Origin: Primulina eburnea
Lineage: Eukaryota > Streptophyta > Magnoliopsida > Lamiales > Gesneriaceae
Direction of reading: 5' to 3'
Assembly: GCF_022965805.1 (NCBI RefSeq)
Contig: NC_133101.1
Location: 12,003,069-12,067,068 of the forward strand
Length of the DNA stretch: 64,000 nucleotides
Positions 1-9,138 of this stretch are shown piece after piece. Under the pieces are notes generated by a model that had not been told where the DNA came from, did not search any database, and was given only the letters and a program-made list of their open reading frames with translations. Both the position numbers and the translations under genes were made by a program. Every line of letters begins with the position of its first letter. Position 1 is the stretch's first letter.

Positions 1-768
1 TGTGAGCAAGCAAGTTATGCTCGATATAAAGCAGGTTCATAAGAAACAATGCACAAACGCTTAGCCGGAAAACAAAACAAGATATCATTCAAAAGTTCAC
101 CTCCTAGCAGAGTCGATAAAATACTAGATCTAGTGCACTCAGATATATGTGTTCCGATGCCATTGTCGCTCAGAGGAGTGAGGTACTAGATAACTTTTAT
201 CGATGATCATTCTCGGAAAATTTTGGTGTGGACACTCAAAACCAAGGACCGAGTTGCGGAAACATTCAAAAATTTTCTAAACTTGGTTGAACAACAAACA
301 TGCATTAAACACAAATGTATTCGAACAGATAATGGATGAGAATACATTGAAACTTTTGATGAGATATGCTAAAAGAACGGAATCAGACATCAAACGACAC
401 CACCAAAGACACCACAACTCAACGGATTAGCTGAGAAGATGAATAGAACTCTGGCAGAAAGAGTCAGAAGCATGCTCTCACATGAAAAGCTGACTAAGGA
501 ATTTTGGGGTGAGGCCGTGGTTGCTGCTGCATATATATTGAATCGCTCACCTTGTGTTCCTCTAAATTATGATGTCCTGGAGCATGTGTGGCAAGGCAAA
601 GAAGTTTCCTATAATCATTTGCGGGTATTTGGCTGTCTTGCTTATGTTCATATACCAAAGGATGAAAGACAGAAGTTGGATGTCAAAACTATAAAGTGCA
701 TATTTATAGGCTATGGTGAGAATCTGCTTGGTTACAAGTTTTATAATACAGTTCTCAAAAGCCTATAA
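1..768 (+). pseudogene. copia integrase fragment
   Basis: The frame reads through a GAG-pre-integrase remnant into an integrase core. The first catalytic Asp is in LDLVHSDI (about 127-150), the second in TDNG (about 328-340), and the Glu region is in the 'PQLNGLAEKMNRTLAER' block (about 412-465). A stop follows TDNG where a glycine-glutamate pair is normal, and there are further stops near 40, 190 and 370. The longest open part is 439-768. This is a non-functional remnant. Confidence 0.85.
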
Positions 769-1590
769 GAATTCATGATGCCATATTTAAGGAGAATGAA
801 TTCTTGGAGACTGAGGAAAATGAGAATTCTGGATCTGAACAAGATCTGGAATGGTGGTCTTCAACAGTAAATGCACAACCGGTTGAAGATGAAGAATTGT
901 AGAACGATAATGAGGATGATGATGATATCCGTGTTCACAGTGAACCACCAGCAGAAAGTTCTCGTGGTACAATGAGCACACGTTCTGGAAGAGAAGTGCG
1001 ACACTCAAACATATATTCCTCAAATGAATATATCATGCTAACTGAAGGGGGAGAACCAGAGAGCTTTGAGGAAGCTATTACCAATGAACAAAATGATAAG
1101 TAGATGGAGGCTATGCAAGATGAAATGCAATCATTGCACGAGAATGAGACATTTGAGCTTGTGAAGTTGCCGAAAGGCAAGAAAGATTTGAAGAATAAGT
1201 GGGTGTTCAGATTGAAGCACGAAGAACACAGTAGTCAACAAATATTCAAAGATAGGATTGTCATCAAAGGTTTCAGAAAGAAATATAGGGTCGACTTTGA
1301 CGGAATATTTTCACCTGTGTTGGATGACATCCATCCGGATTATGTTAGGATTAGCAGCTGAGCTTGATATGGAGATGAAACAAATGGATGTCAATACCGC
1401 ATTCTTTCATGGGGATTTGGGGGAAGAAATCTACATGGAGCAACCAGAGGGGTTTATAGATAAGGGGAAAGAGGACCTCATGTGAAGATTAAAGAATAGT
1501 TTGTATGGTCTCAAGCAAGCACCAAGACAGTGGTACAAGAAATTTGAATCCGTGATAACTCAACATGGATTTAATAAAACCACTGCAGAC
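769..1590 (+). pseudogene. copia linker and N-terminal reverse transcriptase fragment
   Basis: An acidic linker (about 790-1090) leads into the reverse transcriptase start (1104-1361, with NKWVFRLK and FSPVLD). A one-base frameshift near 1345 moves the frame to 1375-1485 (MEMKQMDVNTAFFHGDL, then EIYMEQPEGF). A stop at about 1483 precedes the LYGLKQAPRQWYKKF segment. The motifs are those of copia RVT_2. Several stops and at least one frameshift make it non-coding today. Confidence 0.85.
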
Positions 1591-1592
1591 CA

Positions 1593-2585
1593 TTGTGTGT
1601 TTGTCAAAATACCTCTGATGATGATTTGATGGTGCTTCTGCTCTATGTAGATGACATGTTGGTTGTCGGCAAAGATGCTTCTGAAATCAAAGGGCTAAAG
1701 AAGCAACTAAGCAAGATTTTTTCTATAAGAGACTTTGGGCCATCAAAAATAATTATTGGCATCGAAATCCATCGAGACAGATATGCCACGAAGACCTGGT
1801 TTTCGCAGGAGAAGTATATTGAAAAAGTACTTCAGAGGTTCAACATGGATCAGACCAAAGCGTTTGGATGTCCTCTTGCCAACCACTCCAAGTTGAACTC
1901 AAAGCTGAGTCCTACTACGGAGGATGGAGAAAAATAAATGAAAAGTGTTCCATATGCTTCAGCTGTTGGAAGTCTGATGTATGTCACGGTATGTACTCGG
2001 CCAGATTTAGCTTATTCTGTAGGTGTAGTGCGTAGATTCTTTTCAAAACTGGGAAAAGAACATTGGGCTGTATTAAAATGGATATTCAGATATCTACGGA
2101 GAATCTCTAAACATAGATTGAGTTTTGGAGGATCTAAACTTGAGCTTGTAGGCTACACAGATGCAGATATGGCAGGAGATGTTGACTCCCGAAAATCTAC
2201 ATCAGAATACATGATTACATTTGCAGGGGGAGCTGTGTCATGGCAGTCAAAGTTACAAAAATGTGTAGCATTGTCAACTACTGAAGCGGGGTTCATTGCA
2301 ACAACTGAGGCATGTAAGGAGCTGTTATGGATGAAAAGGATTTTGGAGGAATTAAGTTTTGTGCAAGATCAATACAAGTTGTTCTGTGACAGTCAGAGTG
2401 CAATTCATCTTTGAAAAAATCATTTAATGCATTCAAGATCAAAGCATATTGATATACACTATCATTGGATACGAGATGTATTAGAGAAGAAATTGTTAAA
2501 GCTTAAAAAGATTCACATAGATGAAAATGGATCTGATATGATGACCAAGACATTGCCGAAATGGATCATTAATAATTTTAATTAA
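1593..2585 (+). pseudogene. copia reverse transcriptase C-terminus and RNase H
   Basis: The frame holds LLYVDDMLVVG, the reverse transcriptase catalytic box with both aspartates kept (about 1640-1672). It then runs through PYASAVGSLMYV and GYTDADMAGDVDSRKSTSEY, the copia RNase H region, to the usual tail near SKHIDIHYHWIRD (about 2435-2475). Stops at 1936 and 2412 break it into two ORFs (1593-1937, 1938-2414). The tail ends near 2585. Confidence 0.88.
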
Positions 2586-3289
2586 GTTAGAATAAAATCG
2601 TGATTTTATTTCAAGTTTCGCCAATTAATCGAAAAAACATTAATTAAACGATATCTACTATTATAATATAGTAAGATTAGATACATAAGATGATTCTTAC
2701 AAGTTTTTTTTGGCAACCGAAATAGATCATAAAATTCTCATCAAAGTTGTAGTTATAATGCTAATATTTCAAGACCTATAAGTAACCCTCTCTAAGGCCA
2801 CTACGTAAAACCACCTTGGTGAGGAAAATGGTGTGTGGGATATTACTTTTATTTATTATTTTAGGATTTAAATTATTCTCAAAACACATTTAAAAGAATT
2901 AAATGTATCTAACTTTTTCATCATGTTCGAAAAAAATATGATATTGTAGAAGTGGTTAATTTATAAATTATAAAAAAAATACAAAAAAAATCAAAAGTAG
3001 GTAATGTTTGAAAACCAAAGTGAAAAGACGAAAATCAGAAATAGACAATTTTGATAAACAAGTGATTCTAGTATTAATTTTCATCAAACACAAAGCAAAT
3101 GATATTTATACAATGATCACTCAAATTTTATGTCCTATGTAAAATATTTCTGAACGTTAACAATATTACAAGAGTAAGAGAAGAACAAATGTAAAAAATA
3201 TAGCACAAAAGGTTCACTCGAATGAATAAATATTAAGTGGAACGTCTAATTTCCTTTTTTCTTCATGGCCTCCAAACTTGGACTTCACA
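2586..3289. other. AT-rich intergenic stretch, no gene seen
   Basis: I see no coding frame, no clear LTR boundary and no RNA gene here. The part next to 3290 would be the 3' flank or 3' UTR of the IQD exon on the minus strand. Confidence 0.6.
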
Positions 3290-3978
3290 TTAATTGGCCA
3301 CTCCACTCACAGAAATGGAGCTAGTGTCGATCTTCGGGGGGCCAGAATGCCGCCTGGCTCGGTCAGGTGAAGGTGGAAATGAGAGTCGTTTCTTCACAGA
3401 TCCCTTCTCTGGAGTATTACCATTTTCCATTCCTAATGGAATATTTGGCAGCTTGGACTTTGCCTTCGCCGAATGAGTGGATGCCATGTAACTCGGGACT
3501 GACATCAAGCTTCCCAAGCTTTCATCGTCTCTTACTGATGAACCAGCAATACTATGCCTCCTATTACGCTCGGATTGCAAGCTAAGAATGCTTCTTGAAT
3601 CATCTTCTTGACTTAAAGCACTCCCTCTTGGGCTTGTGGGTTTCAATTTTCTTGCTGCCACCGAAGATGCAGCTGCTTTTGGAGGAGTGGGAGTTCCAGG
3701 TGACTGGTAGCTAGAAGGTGGCTTTTGGTAAATTGGTGAAGATGGATTTTCAGAGTTTATTAGGTGACGTGCAAAAGATTTTGTTATTTCTCCTTGACTA
3801 GTTCTTGGTATAGCACTTTTTGTCGATATGGAATCACTGTTAATATCTTTCTCTGTTGAACTTTGAGTTTCCCATGGCCGAGCAGCCATCCATCGTTCTA
3901 ACCAGCTCCAACCCCAGTGAGGATTAGTTGGGTCCATGAAAAGTAAATTTGAAGATCTTGCTGACTTCTTCCACATTT
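3290..3978 (-). pseudogene. IQD: IQD (IQ67-domain) protein gene, last exon only
   Basis: The minus-strand frame encodes about 229 residues. It starts in WKKSARSSNLLFMDPTNPHW, passes through the family hallmark WSWLERWMAARPWE, and ends with the DUF4005-like blocks VPSYMASTHSAKAKSKLP, KKRLSFPPSP and RRHSGPPKI before TAA at 3292-3290. IQD proteins are plant calmodulin-binding scaffolds linked to microtubules and membranes. The calmodulin-binding IQ67 domain lies in earlier exons and is absent here. An AG acceptor sits just upstream (positions 3980-3979), so this is a true 3' exon rather than a gene with its own start. The exon itself is open and undamaged. A Harbinger element lies about 155 bp upstream in the presumed intron, and no earlier IQD exon appears further right, so the gene is either split over a very long intron or truncated. 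Confidence 0.88.
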
Positions 3979-4771
3979 GCTGCTCAGTTCACATGTTGAC
4001 GAGTAAACAGAATTGTAAAATTTCTGATGCCATCAAACATTTACAGATGTGTATACTTCAATTTGAACGTTTCAAATGCATTATTTATAGTTTTTTCTTC
4101 ACCTTGAAAAGGGTGTAGCTACGGAATTAGTTAGAGCATGCGCAATGGGTGGGTGTTATCAGTTCATCAAAAATCGTCGGATCCACTGCCACATACTCAT
4201 TATAACAACATATCTATTTTACCCACATTCTTTTTAACATTAAAACTCATTATTTATGGGTCTCACAGTCCAATCAATCTTCTTAAATTTTTTCATATTA
4301 AATAAATATGTTTTAAATATATTTTACATTATTTAAATCATTATTCTAATTTTTAAAATAATATTACTTTTTAATAAAATAATTTTCCTAATTTTAGAAA
4401 ATAATATTAATGTTTTTTAAATATATTTATTAAATAAAGTAGATGTTCGAAAGAAATACCACGGCGGAAGAAGAATTTAAACAAGACGTGAGCACCATTT
4501 ATTTAAAGTTACAGTATAATTATGAAATTGAAATGAAGCAATAACTTAGAAATAAAACACACTTTGATGAAATTAAAAATAACATACGAAATACTAATTC
4601 ATGGATTGTTGTTGTATTGCCCCCATATATGCTCAACTAAGTCTGCACGAAGTTGGTGATGAACTTGAGTGTCACGTAACTTAGAATTTGTTCGAAGATA
4701 ATCCTGAAATCCTCGGTTTGAGCCATGGATAGGTTGTGCGGATTCGTCACCTTCATCGTTGTATCAATTTG

Positions 4772-5692
4772 TCACATGACCTCCTCATACTCAACGATCA
4801 TGTTATGCAAAACAATGCATGCTAACATGATTTGTTTTAACTTTTTTCGATACCAATAACGAGCTGGACCTCTAACAATCACCCATTGTTTTGCAAAATA
4901 ATGCATGCTAATTCTCCACACATGCTCGATATTGAATGTAACACCATTGTTTTCAGATCGATATTTTTCGTACGCAAACCTCAATATATCTTCGTCACTG
5001 TGACCACTTCGATATGAACTGTAAACATTATTATAATTTGCGTTGAATCGATATACATTCTTTTGTATTGTATTGTATTGTATTGTGTCAATGTGACCGT
5101 ATAATATTTGCACTTCTGGTGTTTGAACCTGTGGACGATTCTCATTGTAGTAGCTTGCAATACGTCCTCAAAAAGCATCTACCTTTTGATCATTGCCGAT
5201 TAACTGCTCGCTAAGACCTCCTCTTCAATCTTTGTCCAAATTGAACGCTTTCTTGAACCCTCAGCATTTGAAACCGCTTTTTCTAAATTGACCACCTCAA
5301 TTGGGGATTCAGGATCGGAAAGTTGCGTCTCCGGGACAAAAGTCGGAGTTGCAGGTTCGTTCGACATCGGAGATGTGAAAAGCATGACATTTGTGCGTGG
5401 TGTAATATATCTATGAACAACCGGCTGCGTGAAATACAGATGACTCATGTTTTGTCAATATTCGGCTGGAAGCGGTTGATATGGACCTCGAGGGGCATAA
5501 TTCGGATGATTCATAGAATTTCCAAAACCTTGGAAATTTTGAAGATTTTGGGGAGGAAATGTCATATTTGGAAATGGATGTGTGTATTGATAATATGGTG
5601 GAATTTGTGGATTTTGGGAAGATGGATAATCTTGCGGGTTGTTTGTAGAATTCAAGAAATTTGTAAAAAAATGCCTTATTATTTTCATCCAT
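4772..5692 (-). pseudogene. Harbinger ORF1 (Myb/SANT-like) fused to transposase C-terminus
   Basis: The minus strand begins near 5692 with MDENN and shifts frame into a Pro/Asn/Gln-rich tract (NPQDYPSSQNPQIPPYY) that is typical of plant Harbinger ORF1. It continues with RKRSIWTKIEEEVLASS (the Myb/SANT start, about 5200-5250), then KNVYRFNANYNNVYSSYRSG and SDEDILRFAYEKY. At about 4905 the text jumps to VIVRGPARYWYRKKLKQIM then LACIVLHNMIVE, the extreme C-terminus of the DDE transposase (HARBI1/ALP1-like). The catalytic core is missing, so one deletion seems to have joined the two genes. Several stops and frameshifts are present. Not functional. Confidence 0.8.
5064..5086. repeat. (TATTG)n microsatellite
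   Basis: Four to five uninterrupted TATTG units lie inside the Myb/SANT pseudogene and may account for one of its frameshifts. Confidence 0.85.
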
Positions 5693-6246
5693 TTCGGATA
5701 GAAAATAAGATTTTTGGAACTTAAAAAAAATAGATGGGAGAATATTAGAGAGTAGAACTGGAGAGTGTAGTGAGTTGGAATGAAAATGTGTACACATTTG
5801 TGGGTATTTATAGAAGAGAATCGAAACTAGCCGTTACAAATCTTTTGAATTTTTTATAATTTAATTCGAATTTAATTATATATTTAAAAAATAAAAAATT
5901 TACAACGGTTATAAATGAAAACAAAAAATATGTAAAAAAAAAAAAAACAAATCCAACCATTAAGAAAAAGAAAAAATTTTTAAAAAAAAATTATTTCAAA
6001 TACGCGTGAGGCCCGCGTGAAAAAGAAAATAAAAAAATAAAAAAAATATAAATCCAAAACGCGTGGGGCCCGCGTGGGGCGGTTGCCTTATGCAATTTGT
6101 GGAGCGTGCAAAAGTTTAAAAAAAATGAGAGAGGGGCGTTCAAACATAATATCCCTCTTTCTCTGGGTGTTAAATGCCTATTTAAAACCCACATTGTGGG
6201 TGCAATATAATGCCCATTTAGCACCTCTCCCCATTGTGAGTGGGCA

Positions 6247-6429
6247 ATAGAGAGAGGGGCATTCAAATGTAATTTTGGTTCAATGAGAGTGTTATCAATG
6301 GATGCAGTAGTAGAAGTAATAATAAGAAAATATGGTGGTGTAAGTATAATTCAAAATATGAGTAATCCAACACTTTAGTTATTAAGATGTCTGACAAGAA
6401 TCACTATATATGATTTAAGAATTTTAGAC
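6247..6429. other. Short unassigned spacer
   Basis: AT-rich sequence between the Harbinger right end and the gypsy tail. I see nothing codable in it. Confidence 0.5.
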
Positions 6430-6561
6430 GATTTTCTACTCATACTGAAAGAGAAGTCACTTGGGAACTAGAATGGAAGCTGTGCGAGCAATACTCGTAC
6501 CTCTTCTTAGATTAAGCCAACCCAAGTTTCGAGGACGAAACTTTCCATAAGGAGGGAGGGA
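6430..6561 (+). pseudogene. gypsy polyprotein C-terminal remnant and polypurine tract
   Basis: The frame reads EREVTWELEWKLCEQYSYLF, the chromodomain tail of a Ty3/gypsy polyprotein. It is followed by FEDETF and the purine run AAGGAGGGAGGGA just before an LTR that starts TGTAAAACCC at 6562. Only the last about 45 codons remain; the rest of this older element is lost to the left. Confidence 0.8.
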
Positions 6562-7588
6562 TGTAAAACCCAAGATTTTTAATCATGATAATATTTCTAT
6601 AATTAGGATTATGCAATCTTCGTGTATCTATCTCATTATTTAAGATGTAAGATTCGGAAGATTATCTAAAGTTGTGTGGATAATTATATCTTGTACAATA
6701 TTTTTGAGCTCAAGATTTAAGAAAATACTGTGCATATACTTTGAACATGGGATAATAAATAGACCACGATCTAAGAAATTAAATAAGGAATATTTGGATA
6801 TTAGTAGGTAAAGTTTGGGATATAAATTCAAAGTTGGAAAGATTTTTACCAGATAAAGATATAAGATTTGATTTGATATCGATTCTAGATATATATTTGA
6901 TTCAAAATTCAAACGCGCGATATCACTCGATCATGATAGCATCCACCCCTCTCTATAAATAGGAGAAGCTAAAATTTACACCCCAATTTTCGAGATTTTG
7001 GTCTCCAATTTTCGAAAATCCCTCTCCAAAAATACTGCACGAGTCATCAAAATTATGTTCATATTCAGAAATTCGTTTCTCTCTCTCGGGTAGCCTGAAT
7101 CCGATCTCCACCGTTCAGAACATGCTTCAATATGTTTCAAACAACATATCCAAATTTCGGCAAAATCCAACGGTTAGTTTTTCATTTATAGTCTTCGCAA
7201 GAAAACTGCCCAAATTTTAGGCGGAAATTCAGCATACCTTCGGTTTTTGTCCATAAGCAGATCAAAAAGACTTCCAAACCAGATCTCCACCGTTCATAAT
7301 TTAATTAACGTACTTGGAAACGTACTGTAAAAGTTTGAGTCCGATCCAACGGTTCAATAAGGTGCAAGAAATTTTACAAGACGGCGAATTTTTTCGGTAG
7401 AGGTGCTGTTGCGTTTTCGAAACATGATTCTTCTATGGTTTCCGAGTTTTTCACGTTTTCTTCCAGTCTAAGGTAAGTGAGTTTTTGCTATATTATAATT
7501 TACACACTTGTTCTTTGTAAGTGAGCTTGTTTTAAATGTGTAATTTCGGTGTATGCATTTTCGTGTTTTCGAAATTTCGGCCGAGTAC
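6562..7588 (+). repeat. Old gypsy 3' LTR, left part
   Basis: Starts TGTAAAACCC right after a polypurine tract and is interrupted by the complete gypsy element at 7589. The rest of the LTR is at 15163-15810 and ends GGGGCGTGACA. The reconstructed length is about 1.67 kb. A TATA-like motif (CTATAAATAG) lies at about 6954-6963. Confidence 0.85.
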
Positions 7589-9038
7589 TGTAGTAGCCCG
7601 AATTCCAATTTGGGTAATTAACGGATTAATGGTGATTAAGAAGGTTTAATGTGTAATTTTGAACATGGTCATGATCGGACGGACCGAAGATGGTTCGGTA
7701 GCACCGAATAGTTCGGACGATCCGAAGTAAGTTCGGTGGATCCGATCATGAGGTGTCAAGAGTCGATCGACACGTCAGTTTTCATGCAAGTTCGGATGAT
7801 CCGAAGTGTAAGTTCGGTGGATCCGATTATGAGGTGTCAAGAGCCGTTGGACACGTAGGAGTTCGGACGTTCCGAAGTAGGTTCGGTGGATCCGAACATA
7901 GCCTATAAATAGTGCTCGAAATTCCTCATTTTGGAATGCAAAATCTTGAAATTGTGTCTCTTATTTGAGAGGTTTGGAAGGTTTCTAGGGTTAGTTGTTG
8001 GTCGAGCGATAGCCAAGAGCTGCCAGGATTGGTAGCGTAGCGACGCCTGAGTTACGAGGCAATCGACATCAAAGGGCTGTCGACGGACGAAGGTAAACCC
8101 TAAACCTTTGGTAGTACTAGGGAGTACTGGTTTTGCTAGTCGAGCATGGTAGTTTCGTTCATTGAGTATGTTTTTGTTGCGTAGGCTTGTGCTAGACCTG
8201 ATTAGCGGTGTTGCGTAAGGCTAGGCTTGCTGTGATAGAGGTACGAAAGTACTATCCGAGATATCCTGGTTGAGTATACATTCATATATGTGTTGCATGA
8301 TTATTTGCTGCATGGATATATGTCATATGATGCATGCTATTATGTCACGCTTTATGATGCATGTTGCATTTCATGTTGAGCCGTATCTCCTTCGAGATAG
8401 CCTTTACTGTTGAGCTGTATCTCTTTCGAGATAAGCTATATCTTGTGGGGCCGCTCAGCCCTGTCTTGTGGACGTATGGACACCGAGAGTACACAGTGGC
8501 CGACGGGTCGGGAGGGCTTCGGTGATCCGGGACATTTTAGGTCCACGTCTGATCTTGTAGTGGATGCAGTGACCCAGAGGAGTACCGCGCGGCACTATCC
8601 ACTTGGCGCCTCTAGACTGAGCATTTTGAGATCCTTTGTGACTCCTGTTTCTTGACTACCCTGGTATCATATCATAGCATGTGCATTTCATATAGGCTTA
8701 TATACTCATACTTTTGTACTGGGCGTTCTTATCGCTCACGTCCTCGGTTTTGTTTATCTTGGACACCCCATTCCCTCGGGGCAGGCCTCAGGTTGGAAGG
8801 CTCAGGAGGAGGACGAGGATGACGTGGAGTGGATGGTTGAGTTAGTTATTCTTTACTGTTCTGTTTCGATATGGTTGTATCAGATATTTTCAGTTTAGTT
8901 TGAGTATTCTAGATTTCGATCGGGTTGTATAACTTTCGTTCATTGGCATTTTTCCGCGTTTAACTCTGATTGTTATTAATTAAGTTAATTGCATGCTTAG
9001 TTCTTGATTAGTAGGTGATTCTGGAACGGGTCACTACA
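7589..9038 (+). repeat. 5' LTR of complete gypsy element
   Basis: 1450 bp, TG...CA. U3 holds an array of eight TTCGG-N5-CCGAA-type inverted repeats (7674-7896) directly before the TATA box. An 81-codon open frame at 8410-8655 is present identically in both LTRs; I treat it as incidental. Confidence 0.96.
7674..7911 (+). promoter_or_regulatory. U3 promoter: eight short inverted repeats and TATA box
   Basis: TTCGG (or ATCGG), any five bases, then CCGAA (or CCGAT) begins at 7674, 7694, 7712, 7732, 7791, 7813, 7862 and 7882. The last copy ends 7 bp before TATAAATA (7904-7911). Part of the array is a larger tandem duplication (units at about 7711, 7790 and 7861) that also carries GTGTCAAGAG...GACACGT. 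The 3' LTR holds the same array 6119 bp downstream. The placement suggests binding sites for a dimeric factor controlling transcription. Confidence 0.7.
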
Positions 9039-9042
9039 TTTA

Positions 9043-9054
9043 TGGTATCAGAGC
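9043..9054 (+). other. Primer-binding site (initiator tRNA-Met)
   Basis: TGGTATCAGAGC begins 4 bp after the 5' LTR end. It is complementary to the 3' end of plant initiator tRNA-Met, the usual primer of this lineage. Confidence 0.93.
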
Positions 9055-9138
9055 ATGCTTATGATTTTGGGATATAGATTCTGTTTTGGGATTTCCGTTG
9101 ACCATTTCACCATAATTTCCCCATTCTATCTTGTAGCG

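Larger units (their letters stand above)
1..2585 (+). mobile_element. Decayed Ty1/copia element, Tork/TNT1-like, pol region
   Basis: Seen: in order, integrase core, a linker, reverse transcriptase and RNase H of a copia polyprotein, read in several frames because of stops and frameshifts. The element is cut by the left edge of the window. Gag, protease and 5' LTR are absent. I could not find a convincing 3' LTR or polypurine tract after the RNase H end. Lineage is inferred from the reverse transcriptase and RNase H wording, which resembles TNT1/Tork. Confidence 0.85.
4131..6246 (-). mobile_element. PIF/Harbinger DNA transposon derivative
   Basis: Seen: a TTA target site at 4131-4133, then GAGCATGCGCAATGGGTGGG, a typical plant Harbinger terminal inverted repeat. 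The other end carries a related inverted sequence around 6220-6246 (CTCTCCCCATTGTGAGTGGG), diverged, with no clean TTA, so the right limit is approximate. Between them, on the minus strand, lie remains of the Myb/SANT-like ORF1 and of the transposase C-terminus. 4140-4770 is AT-rich non-coding sequence; 5700-6246 is the 5' non-coding part. A near repeat (6129-6152 and 6251-6272) suggests local duplication at the right end. Confidence 0.75.

Noticed and set aside
2811..2850. Possible 3' LTR start of the first copia element
   Set aside because: No TGTTGG start or polypurine tract could be recognised.
8410..8655. 81-codon ORF in the gypsy LTR, repeated identically at 14529-14774
   Set aside because: Both copies are just the two LTRs; no domain, and identity is explained by the LTR pair.
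9043..9054. TGGTATCAGAGC motifs as tRNA genes
   Set aside because: Only 12-nt primer-binding sites next to LTR ends; no cloverleaf around them.
9055..9138. Upstream ATG at 9055 as start of the gypsy polyprotein
   Set aside because: It lies 1 nt after the primer-binding site and adds an unconserved hydrophobic leader; the ATG at 9139 fits the family.
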